Shown here: positions 1-5,956 of the stretch, piece after piece
Numbering within the stretch: position 1 is the stretch's first letter
Layout of the letters: every line of letters starts with the position of its first letter
Assembly (NCBI GenBank): GCA_003230195.1
Contig: QIHH01000211.1
Span: 1 to 6,232 of the forward strand
From: Gammaproteobacteria bacterium
Lineage (GTDB): Bacteria > Pseudomonadota > Gammaproteobacteria > SZUA-140
Direction: 5' to 3'
DNA length: 6,232 nucleotides
Translations under genes and position numbers: made by a program
The notes under the pieces: model-generated
What the model saw: the letters and a program-made list of their open reading frames with translations, nothing else
Database searches by the model: none
What the model was told of the DNA's origin: nothing

Positions 1-657
1 TACACGAATCAAACGCTCAACATCATAACCTTGCCTTGTTATCAGGTGACCACCACCAAGATTGAGCCATTTTAATTGCGGTAGCAGATGGCCAAAGCGC
101 TCTTCAACCGCTGCAATCAGGCGTTCAGTCGCATCAGCATCAGATTCGCACAGTGCATGGACATGTAGCCCCTCGATGCCAGTAGGTAAGCCATCTGTCA
201 GTTCAGCAGCAGGAATACCGAGGCGTGACTGCTCGTTACAAGGGTTATAGAGATCGGTCTTCACTTCATTGACAGCGGGGTTAACCCGTAGCCCGCATGA
301 AACACCTGCTGTTTGATCTTTAAAACGTTGCCACTGGCTCAGTGAATTAAAAGAGATGCGACTAGATAGCTTCACCAATTCAGGCCATTCGGCATCGCTA
401 TAAGCGGGTGCGTAGAGGTGAATGTGCCTGCCAAAGTGGTGATATGCGAGGCGTGCTTCATTGTATGAACTGGCAGCACAACCAGAGAGATAGTCGTGTA
501 CCATTGGAAAGGCAGACCACATCGCAAAGCCCTTCAGGGCAAGGATAATGGTGCAGCCTGATGTCAATTGCACGCGCTTGATCAGCTCAAGATTCTCTCT
601 GAGCTTTGCCTCTTCTAATAGAAAGCAGGGTGAGGGTAGTGGAGGTATATAGGTCAT
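1..657 (-). CDS. nspC: Carboxynorspermidine decarboxylase, N-terminal 219 residues (cut by window edge)
   Basis: PLP-dependent fold-III decarboxylase that converts carboxynorspermidine (or carboxyspermidine) to norspermidine (or spermidine) in the cytoplasm. My translation of the minus strand is open from the ATG at 657-655 to base 1. It shows the family start TYIPPLPSPCFLLEE, the Schiff-base lysine K42 in ALKGFAMWSAFP, HVHALCE at residues 165-171, and the phosphate-binding glycine loop LGGGH at 200-204. The missing part should be about 150-160 residues, judging from usual family lengths near 370-400. The start is well fixed: an in-frame TAA (663-661) lies two codons upstream. The ribosome site is weak (AAG only), and the upstream dehydrogenase ends 19 bases before, so translation probably follows from that gene. 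Family assignment is firm; the true substrate (nor- or spermidine form) cannot be told from sequence. Confidence 0.95.
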   Translation of the reverse strand, partial: MTYIPPLPSPCFLLEEAKLRENLELIKRVQLTSGCTIILALKGFAMWSAFPMVHDYLSGCAASSYNEARLAYHHFGRHIHLYAPAYSDAEWPELVKLSSRISFNSLSQWQRFKDQTAGVSCGLRVNPAVNEVKTDLYNPCNEQSRLGIPAAELTDGLPTGIEGLHVHALCESDADATERLIAAVEERFGHLLPQLKWLNLGGGHLITRQGYDVERLIRV

Positions 658-676
658 CGCTTAAGCGAACTGGCTA

Positions 677-1885
677 TTATTCAGTTGGCAGGTTATCGAT
701 ATTGATATCGCATTCAACATCATGCCATGGCAGGCCATATTTGTTAAGATCTGCCATAAAAGGATCTGGATCAAACTGTTCCATGTTCCATACACCCGCA
801 CCAGACCATTGTCCTTCAAGCATCAGCTTGGCACCGATCATCGCCGGTACGCCAGTGGTGTATGAGACACCCTGCGCATAGGTCTCTTTGAAACATGTCT
901 CGTGATCGCATATATTATAAATATAACGTGATACCGGTTTGCCATTTTTATGGCCTGTGATGATACAACCGATATTGGTTTTGCCTTTGGTGCGTGGGCC
1001 AAGCGTTGCCGGGTCTGGTAGCAGTGCCTTAAGGAACTGCAACGGTACGATCTGTTGCCCCTGAAATTCAATGGGTTCAATGCTATCAAGGCCGATGTTC
1101 TGGAACACCTCAAGATGTGTTAGATAGCGCTCACTAAAGGTCATCCAGAATCGCATCCGCTGCACGCCAGGAATGTGTCTGGCGAGTGATTCCATCTCTT
1201 CGTGGTATAGCAGAAACATCTTGCGCGGGCCGATCTGCGGGAAATCAAACACACGTGAAATCTCCATCGGCAGGGTTTCAATCCACTGGCCATGCTCAAA
1301 ATAGCGTCCGTTGGCAGTCACTTCACGGATATTGATTTCAGGATTAAAATTGGTGGCAAAGGCGTAGCCATGGTCGCCCGCATTACAATCGAGAATATCA
1401 ATGGTATCGATCTGATCAAAATGGTGCTTGAGTGCGTAGGCGGTAAAGACGTTGGTCACACCGGGATCAAAGCCAGAACCAAGCAGCGCAGTGATGCCTG
1501 CCTCCTTGAAACGCGCCTGGTAGGCCCACTGCCAGCTATATTCGAATTTGGCTTCATTCAGTGGCTCATAGTTAGCAGTATCGAGGTAGTTTATGGCGCA
1601 TTCCAGGCAGGCATCCATGATGGTTAAATCCTGATAGGGCAGCGCCACATTTATGATCATCTTCGGCTCGATTTTGCGGATCAATGCCACTAGCTCTGCT
1701 ACATTATCGGCATTCACCTGGGCGGTTTTGATACGATTATCATCGATTTCACTGGCAATCTGCTCGCATTTTGCAACCGTGCGGCTCGCCAGCCAGATAT
1801 CACTAAAGACATCAGGCAGTTGCGCACATTTGTGGGTCACAACCCGGCCAACGCCGCCCGCACCGATGATTAACACTCTACTCAT
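677..1885 (-). CDS. Carboxynorspermidine/carboxyspermidine dehydrogenase (saccharopine dehydrogenase family)
   Basis: NADPH-dependent enzyme that joins aspartate beta-semialdehyde to diaminopropane or putrescine and reduces the Schiff base, giving carboxynorspermidine or carboxyspermidine, the substrate of the nspC product next to it. It has 402 residues, close to the usual family length of about 400. A Rossmann fold begins at once with the dinucleotide motif GAGGVG (residues 8-13). ASRT at 33-36 fits the NADPH-phosphate site. The family signature GFDPGVTN lies at 138-145, and SYTTGVPAMIGAKLM at 341-355 is typical of the C-terminal part. The start at ATG 1885-1883 places the Rossmann motif correctly and is preceded by an AGGGTG ribosome site 5 bases upstream. 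The gene ends with tandem stops TAA TAG and is the first gene of the polyamine operon. I see nothing broken in it. Related saccharopine dehydrogenases are the alternative, but the nspC partner decides the call. Confidence 0.95.
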   Translation of the reverse strand: MSRVLIIGAGGVGRVVTHKCAQLPDVFSDIWLASRTVAKCEQIASEIDDNRIKTAQVNADNVAELVALIRKIEPKMIINVALPYQDLTIMDACLECAINYLDTANYEPLNEAKFEYSWQWAYQARFKEAGITALLGSGFDPGVTNVFTAYALKHHFDQIDTIDILDCNAGDHGYAFATNFNPEINIREVTANGRYFEHGQWIETLPMEISRVFDFPQIGPRKMFLLYHEEMESLARHIPGVQRMRFWMTFSERYLTHLEVFQNIGLDSIEPIEFQGQQIVPLQFLKALLPDPATLGPRTKGKTNIGCIITGHKNGKPVSRYIYNICDHETCFKETYAQGVSYTTGVPAMIGAKLMLEGQWSGAGVWNMEQFDPDPFMADLNKYGLPWHDVECDINIDNLPTE

Positions 1886-1935
1886 AGCAACACCCTGAAT
1901 AAATCCCGGAATAGTTTTTGGAAAATTGTGCCGCG

Positions 1936-1965
1936 ATTTTAGTCTGTTGGTTGTGGGTATGTCAT
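1936..1965 (-). promoter_or_regulatory. Candidate sigma70 promoter for the polyamine operon
   Basis: On the minus strand, ATGACA (1965-1960, 5 of 6 to TTGACA) is followed after 18 bases by TAAAAT (1941-1936, 5 of 6 to TATAAT). Transcription would start near 1929 and give a leader of roughly 44 bases before the ATG at 1885, with the AGGGTG ribosome site inside it. This is a match by eye only. No operator or riboswitch is evident in the leader. Confidence 0.45.
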
Positions 1966-2013
1966 CTTTAAGTTTTCTGTATAAGAGTCATGGCACCGAA
2001 TGATGGCATGTCG

Positions 2014-2082
2014 TATGATATTGCTTTTCTAGGAGGTAATAGGGAATGACTTCCTTTTTAAGGCATCAGAACAGATATCATA
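2014..2082 (+). repeat. 8-base inverted repeat flanking the short upstream frame's start
   Basis: TATGATAT (2014-2021) and ATATCATA (2075-2082) are exact reverse complements separated by 53 bases that contain the AGGAGG and the ATG at 2046. A smaller potential stem, GGGAA (2042-2046) with TTCCT (2051-2055) and a 4-base loop, would cover the ATG itself, with one G-U pair. Both are AT-rich or short, so they may be chance. If the RNA folds this way, access to the short frame could be modulated. Confidence 0.25.
2031..2036 (+). promoter_or_regulatory. Strong Shine-Dalgarno sequence AGGAGG
   Basis: AGGAGG followed by T is a near-perfect anti-16S match and lies 9 bases before the ATG at 2046. It is the best ribosome site in the window. 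It is about 98 bases upstream of the annotated ATPase start at 2135, so it cannot serve that start directly. A weak promoter-like pair (ATGGCA 1990-1995, 18 bases, TATGAT 2014-2019) sits just upstream but is not convincing alone. Confidence 0.55.
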
Positions 2083-2150
2083 TTGATTCTATTTGTAATT
2101 ATGCCAAAATTCCCCTTCGATTTATAGTGAATATATGTCCAGAAATGTAG
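2046..2150 (+). CDS. Possible 34-residue leader peptide / upstream reading frame overlapping the ATPase gene
   Basis: An ATG at 2046 opens 34 codons ending in TAG at 2148-2150. The product begins MTSFLRHQNRYHIDS and ends IVNICPEM. I recognise no domain, signal peptide or membrane segment. The case for it is the AGGAGG 9 bases upstream and its geometry: it runs 16 bases past the start of the next gene in a different frame, so a terminating ribosome would stop right beside the ATG at 2135. That ATG has only a poor ribosome site. Codons such as AGG, AGA and ATA make an ordinary conserved protein less likely than a regulatory leader. Against it: a frame of this length arises easily by chance, and the AGGAGG could be coincidental. 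It is a candidate, not an established gene. Confidence 0.35.
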   Translation: MTSFLRHQNRYHIDSICNYAKIPLRFIVNICPEM

Positions 2151-3850
2151 AGCAAAAAATCGATGAATTTGGGTTGTCAGTGGGTGCTAACCCTGATACC
2201 CAGGCTGATCTCGTTAACGGCCAGAAAAAACCAGCCCCTTTTTTACACGATCCTTCTCTATTTTATGATGCCCCTCCCGTTTATTACCTGAAAACCGATG
2301 CGCTGGCGTCATTGATGGCGCATGTGCAAAACGCGCTCTCTAATCACGGGCCGATGCAGGTGATTATTGCGGAGCATGGCCGAGGTAAGAGTTCATTTAT
2401 TCGTCAGCTGATTAGCGAGGCTGCTGATCGTTGGCAGCTCTGTTACATTTATGCAGACTACCCGTTGGGTGTTGATCATATTATCGATGCACTTGGGCAG
2501 GTGTTCCTTGCCAAGCAGGGGGGCGATTTTGAGTCGCTGGTGAATGGTTTGATTCGGTATGATGCTAATCAGCCATCTCCGCTGGTGATTGTTGATGACG
2601 CACAAAATATCTCATCGTATGGATTGGAGACGTTGGCGACGATTAAGCGAACGGTGACTGAGCAGGGGGGCAATATTGATATTATTCTTTGTGCTAGCCC
2701 GGCACTGCGTAACAATATTGCCTCTTATGGCATGTCTGCTTTTAAAGAGAAATGGTTTGAAGTGCACCCACTGCCGCGCTTTACCGAGAAGGATACGCTC
2801 GCCTATCTTAATGAGCGCTTTGAAAATTCGGCGCAAATTAAGTTTACCCCATCTCAATTGCAGATGATTAAGCGGCGCGGTTGCGGTGTGCCTGCTTGTA
2901 TTAATTACCATGCAGAATTGGCGCTTGGGCGAGATGTATCCGATGAGCGCCTGCGGCTGGCACATCAACAAATTTTGATGCGGCAGAAGAAGATGCCATA
3001 TTTTATCGGCGGCGGTGTGGCGGCTCTGTTGTTGCTTGTGACCTCTATTTTTATGTTATCAAATTCAGAGCAAGAGTTGTTAGTTGATAACATGACCATT
3101 GCTTCATTGTCCACGTCTACTGCGCTGCCTGTTTCTGTTAAGCAAACGGTGGCTGCCGCTCACGTCGTTGAACAACCGCCGGTTGCGAAGTCTGAGATTA
3201 AAGTAGCTGTTGTTGAGAAGCCAAAACCAGTGCCTAAGCCCATAGTCAAACCAACGCTACCGTTAACGGCAGTGGTGAAGCCTATGCCTGCTGAAAAGCA
3301 AGCACCTGTTGTTAAGGATGAGCCAGATAAGCCTATAGTCACAACGCCAAAACCAGTGCTAGATGTCATCACAACGGTGGTGTCGCAACCAATAATACCC
3401 ATCGTTGTGGATAAACCAATGCCATCATTAACAACAGTGGTGAAGCCTGTGGCTGCTGAAAAACCGCCACCTGTTGTTGGAAAACATGAGCCTGCCAGAC
3501 TCGTGGTCGCAACGCCAACGGCAGTGGTTAAGGTATCGAGTGATGGGGCAATTCCTGGCGTCGGCTGGTTAATGGCACAGTCTGAAAATTATTACACTAT
3601 TCAGTTGGCCGGTTCACCGGACGAAAAAAATATTATCCGCTACATTACTCGTAGTTCACTGGATGGTGAACTTGCCTATGTATTACTTGAACGCAAGAAT
3701 CGCAGTAGTTGGTATGTGGTGTTGCATGGTAGTTTTGAATCAAGAACGGAGGCGAAACGTATCGTTGAGTTTTTTCCGCCTGAATTGAGAAAAAATAAAC
3801 CATGGATTCGGCAATTTTCTACATTAAAAAACAGGCTGGACGAAAATTAG
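2135..3850 (+). CDS. Membrane-anchored AAA ATPase with C-terminal SPOR domain (DamX-like)
   Basis: The protein has 571 residues. Residues about 45-285 form an ExeA/AAA_22-type ATPase: P-loop AEHGRGKSS (79-87, K85), Walker B LVIVDDAQN (150-158), and a sensor-like strand IILCASPAL (183-191). A single membrane helix follows at about 289-308 (FIGGGVAALLLLVTSIFML), with RQKK just before it, so the ATPase should be cytoplasmic and the rest periplasmic. Residues about 335-467 are a Pro/Val/Lys-rich linker containing a duplicated segment. Residues about 484-567 are a SPOR domain (YYTIQLAG, WYVVLHGSFESRTEAKRIVEFFP), a fold that binds denuded peptidoglycan at division sites. The layout matches the gammaproteobacterial AAA-SPOR proteins related to E. 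coli DamX, usually found beside aroB; here the neighbour is a polyamine operon. The first P-loop residue is Ala rather than Gly. The ATG at 2135 has no good ribosome site, and no other in-frame start lies nearby upstream. A role in division or envelope is inferred from the SPOR domain. Confidence 0.85.
   Translation: MSRNVEQKIDEFGLSVGANPDTQADLVNGQKKPAPFLHDPSLFYDAPPVYYLKTDALASLMAHVQNALSNHGPMQVIIAEHGRGKSSFIRQLISEAADRWQLCYIYADYPLGVDHIIDALGQVFLAKQGGDFESLVNGLIRYDANQPSPLVIVDDAQNISSYGLETLATIKRTVTEQGGNIDIILCASPALRNNIASYGMSAFKEKWFEVHPLPRFTEKDTLAYLNERFENSAQIKFTPSQLQMIKRRGCGVPACINYHAELALGRDVSDERLRLAHQQILMRQKKMPYFIGGGVAALLLLVTSIFMLSNSEQELLVDNMTIASLSTSTALPVSVKQTVAAAHVVEQPPVAKSEIKVAVVEKPKPVPKPIVKPTLPLTAVVKPMPAEKQAPVVKDEPDKPIVTTPKPVLDVITTVVSQPIIPIVVDKPMPSLTTVVKPVAAEKPPPVVGKHEPARLVVATPTAVVKVSSDGAIPGVGWLMAQSENYYTIQLAGSPDEKNIIRYITRSSLDGELAYVLLERKNRSSWYVVLHGSFESRTEAKRIVEFFPPELRKNKPWIRQFSTLKNRLDEN
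3263..3535 (+). repeat. Duplicated Pro/Val-rich segment in the SPOR protein linker
   Basis: Two related segments encode residues 377-411 and 432-467 of the AAA-SPOR protein, 55 codons apart. Copy 1 (3263-3367) begins LTAVVKPMPAEKQAPVV, and copy 2 (3428-3535) begins LTTVVKPVAAEKPPPVV. They differ by a one-codon insertion in copy 2 and stay alike through IVTTPKPVLDV against VVATPTAVVKV. The bases are also alike, including a shared run CAGTGGTGAAGCCT. This points to an old internal duplication that lengthened the periplasmic tether. Confidence 0.75.
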
Positions 3851-3896
3851 GTTGCAGGTCGATAGTCTCTTATTCAAAAAATAGATATTAAACTAG

Positions 3897-4688
3897 ATGC
3901 GTTCAAAAAAAGTTTCTTTCAATAACCGTGCTGGTGAACGTATTGCGGCACTGCTGGATATGCCGCTTGATAACCGCCCGAGCAGCTATGCGATTATTGC
4001 CCACTGCTTTACCTGCACTAAAAACATCAAGGCGATTCACTACATCAGTCGCGCCCTGACACAGCGCCATATTGCCGTGTTACGTTTTGATTTCACCGGT
4101 TTGGGCGAGAGTGAAGGGGACTTTTCCGAGAGTAATTTTAGCACTAATGTTGAGGATCTGCTCTGTGCTGCGCGCTATCTGGACGATCAGCATCAGGCGG
4201 CGGGAATCTTGATTGGTCATTCACTGGGTGGCACGGCTGCATTAGTGGCTGCGAGCGAGATCCCTTCTGTAAAGGCGGTGGTGACGATTGGCTCACCGTA
4301 CGAGCCACACCATGTGTTGCATCACTTTAAAAAGGAACAGGCCGAAATTGAGGCGAATGGTGAAGCAGAGGTGGTTGTCGCTGGCCAGCGTTACCGTATG
4401 AAACAGCAGTTCCTTGATGATGTGCTGGGTGTCAAGATGCACCAGCCGATTAAGCAGCTGGGCTGTGCGCTGCTGGTGTTACATGCATCAAACGACGATA
4501 CCGTGACGATGGATAACGCGGCTAAGATTTTTGAAGCGGCACGGCATCCCAAAAGTTTTGTATCACTGGATGATGCCGGGCACCTGCTAGAAAATAAAAA
4601 GGACGCTTGTTATGCCGGTGGTTTAATCGCTTGCTGGGCTGAAAAATACCTTGCGACAGAGCAGTTATCGAATTCAAATTCAAGGTGA
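3897..4688 (+). CDS. Alpha/beta hydrolase of the OsmC-associated type, without an OsmC domain
   Basis: A probable serine hydrolase of the alpha/beta fold, 263 residues, with no signal peptide or membrane segment, so presumably cytoplasmic. Near the start, AHCFTCTKNIKA (35-46) is the typical oxyanion region of this subfamily, followed by VLRFDFTGLGESEGDF (61-76). The nucleophile elbow is GHSLGG (107-112, Ser109). The acid is most likely Asp200 in HASNDDTV, and the base is His229 in LDDAGHLL. The triad is complete. Many relatives are about 400-residue fusions with a C-terminal OsmC peroxiredoxin domain; this one ends soon after the hydrolase fold, and the 19 bases after its stop show no OsmC remnant. 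The start at ATG 3897 gives the usual family N-terminus, but no clear ribosome site precedes it. It follows the AAA-SPOR gene by 46 bases. The substrate is unknown. Confidence 0.88.
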   Translation: MRSKKVSFNNRAGERIAALLDMPLDNRPSSYAIIAHCFTCTKNIKAIHYISRALTQRHIAVLRFDFTGLGESEGDFSESNFSTNVEDLLCAARYLDDQHQAAGILIGHSLGGTAALVAASEIPSVKAVVTIGSPYEPHHVLHHFKKEQAEIEANGEAEVVVAGQRYRMKQQFLDDVLGVKMHQPIKQLGCALLVLHASNDDTVTMDNAAKIFEAARHPKSFVSLDDAGHLLENKKDACYAGGLIACWAEKYLATEQLSNSNSR

Positions 4689-4707
4689 CTTCACGGCTAA
4701 TTGTGCG

Positions 4708-5916
4708 ATGATGAATAAGCTAATAATTTTGACGGTTTTGATTGCTGGCATGGGTATCGGCTGGATGTTGCGCGATGCTGGTATGTCTGCGCCGGTTGTC
4801 ATTTCGCAAACGCCATCATTACATGAGAACTCTTATGAAGCAGTGAGTACGGCAGATGGCTCGGTTGATCGCTCCGTTATCATTTCTTCTTCTCACTTGA
4901 ATGTGAACCCAGTTGATGAAATTAATCAGCCAACAAAACAACCGTTGGAGCCACTCGCAATACTATTAAATACAGGGCAAGATGCAGAGGCTATTGAATG
5001 GTACGTATCATTTGAGCGCGAAAATGGAAATGTCGTCAGCGCACGCCATTTGATCAATCAACAGGTGAATAGACGTGAGCAGCGTAATGACCTACCGGGC
5101 GCTGCTCGATTACTGTCATTATTTATTGAGCAATTACCTCATGGCTTTGCTGAGCGTATCGCACTGGCATTAATCTATCAGCGACAGGAGGAATTTTATC
5201 CGGCGTTAAGCGTGCTGTTTGAAGCCATACCCGTTGCCTCAACAACGGTTGAACTAACACAGCTTGATCAGTTGATTATAAAAACCGTTAAAGCGGCTGA
5301 TAGAGATATTTTCCCTGATAATATTGGTGCGAAAATTAAGCTGTATCAATTTTTGCTGCAACATCGTGCTTCAGATACGCAATACTATATTGAGTTAGCG
5401 AAATGGCTGGTGAAAGGTACGCACCTTGATGCCGCCATTGAACAACTTAATATTGTGCAGTACGACCCTTTTGTTGGTGATGTTGCACAGCAGATGCTGG
5501 CTGAAATTGAACGTCTTCGCTTAAAGCTACTTGAAACACCAGTGGCATTAGTGCGTAGAGGTAGCCACTTTATGGTGGATGCCTCATTGAATCACAATGA
5601 GATACGTCTGTTGATTGATACGGGTGCGTCACTAACGGTATTGGATAGTGCTGCGGCGCAGCTATTAGGATTAGATGAATTTGATGCGTTACAGCGAATG
5701 CAGATGAATACGGCGAATGGCGTGACGGAAGCATTATTGTATCGAATCGACTCGATGGCGCTGGGGGTCTTTGCTGTTTCATCGATTGATATTGCGGTGG
5801 TAGAGCATCTGGATATTAATGGTGCCTCTGGTTTGTTGGGGATGAATTTTCTGGAACACTTTGAGTTCAGGATTGATCAATCTGATGCGCAGCTCTTTTT
5901 GAAATACCGTGATTAG
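4708..5916 (+). CDS. Membrane-anchored retropepsin-like aspartic protease with helical TPR-like N-terminal region
   Basis: The protein has 402 residues counted from ATG 4708; a second ATG follows at once at 4711. Residues 5-21 form a hydrophobic helix (LIILTVLIAGMGIGWML) after a lysine, an uncleaved anchor that would place the rest in the periplasm. About 84-265 is helix-rich and TPR-like by eye, for instance GAARLLSLFIEQLP and HLDAAIEQLNIV. About 279-402 is a single-lobed clan AA aspartic protease: catalytic Asp304 in LLIDTGASLTVLD, a flap-like region around NTANGVTEALL, and GLLGMNFLEHFEF (from 375) as in bacterial retropepsin-like enzymes. Such enzymes need to dimerise, since each chain gives one aspartate. 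An upstream TTG at 4651 would extend the frame by 19 residues into the hydrolase gene, but the extension is polar and would displace the anchor. No good ribosome site precedes 4708; the AAGGTGA at 4682-4688 is 19 bases away, so coupling to the hydrolase is possible. The target is unknown. Confidence 0.82.
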   Translation: MMNKLIILTVLIAGMGIGWMLRDAGMSAPVVISQTPSLHENSYEAVSTADGSVDRSVIISSSHLNVNPVDEINQPTKQPLEPLAILLNTGQDAEAIEWYVSFERENGNVVSARHLINQQVNRREQRNDLPGAARLLSLFIEQLPHGFAERIALALIYQRQEEFYPALSVLFEAIPVASTTVELTQLDQLIIKTVKAADRDIFPDNIGAKIKLYQFLLQHRASDTQYYIELAKWLVKGTHLDAAIEQLNIVQYDPFVGDVAQQMLAEIERLRLKLLETPVALVRRGSHFMVDASLNHNEIRLLIDTGASLTVLDSAAAQLLGLDEFDALQRMQMNTANGVTEALLYRIDSMALGVFAVSSIDIAVVEHLDINGASGLLGMNFLEHFEFRIDQSDAQLFLKYRD

Positions 5917-5944
5917 GCATGTCTTCGTGTACGTCTCTTATTAT

Positions 5945-5949
5945 GAAGG
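5945..5949 (+). promoter_or_regulatory. Ribosome binding site GAAGG for the pseudouridine synthase
   Basis: GAAGG lies 7 bases before the ATG at 5957. Spacing is normal, and this supports 5957 over the second ATG at 5960. It is the only clear ribosome site among the three gene starts after the AAA-SPOR gene. Confidence 0.6.
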
Positions 5950-5956
5950 TTAATAG

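Noticed and set aside
62..250. 62-residue plus-strand frame
   Set aside because: It is antisense to the nspC coding sequence, whose translation is clearly that of the decarboxylase family.
606..1898. Plus-strand frames (606-881, 1292-1627, 1653-1898) and the minus frame 838-1113
   Set aside because: They lie opposite or out of frame within the well-recognised dehydrogenase gene and its junction with nspC, and show no motif or ribosome site.
2393..2971. Minus frames 2393-2605 and 2612-2971 and plus frame 2676-2867
   Set aside because: They are shadows within the ATPase domain, with no recognisable product.
3160..3402. 80-residue Gly/Thr-rich frame on the minus strand
   Set aside because: It is the complement of the repetitive Pro/Val/Lys-rich linker; its low-complexity composition is explained by that coding sequence.
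3851..3896. Possible promoter (TTGCAG ... TAGATA) or terminator between the AAA-SPOR and hydrolase genes
   Set aside because: The promoter matches are about 3 of 6 at each box and no hairpin with a T run is present; the gap looks like a plain intra-operon spacer.
4651..4707. TTG-initiated N-terminal extension of the aspartic protease
   Set aside because: It overlaps the hydrolase gene, has no ribosome site, adds a polar stretch ahead of a membrane anchor, and two ATG codons stand at 4708 and 4711 directly before the lysine and hydrophobic helix.
5570..5782. 70-residue minus-strand frame
   Set aside because: It is antisense to the conserved protease domain and has no supporting features.
5917..5956. 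Terminator between the protease and pseudouridine synthase genes
   Set aside because: The 40 bases show no stem-loop with a T tract, only the ribosome site of the next gene.
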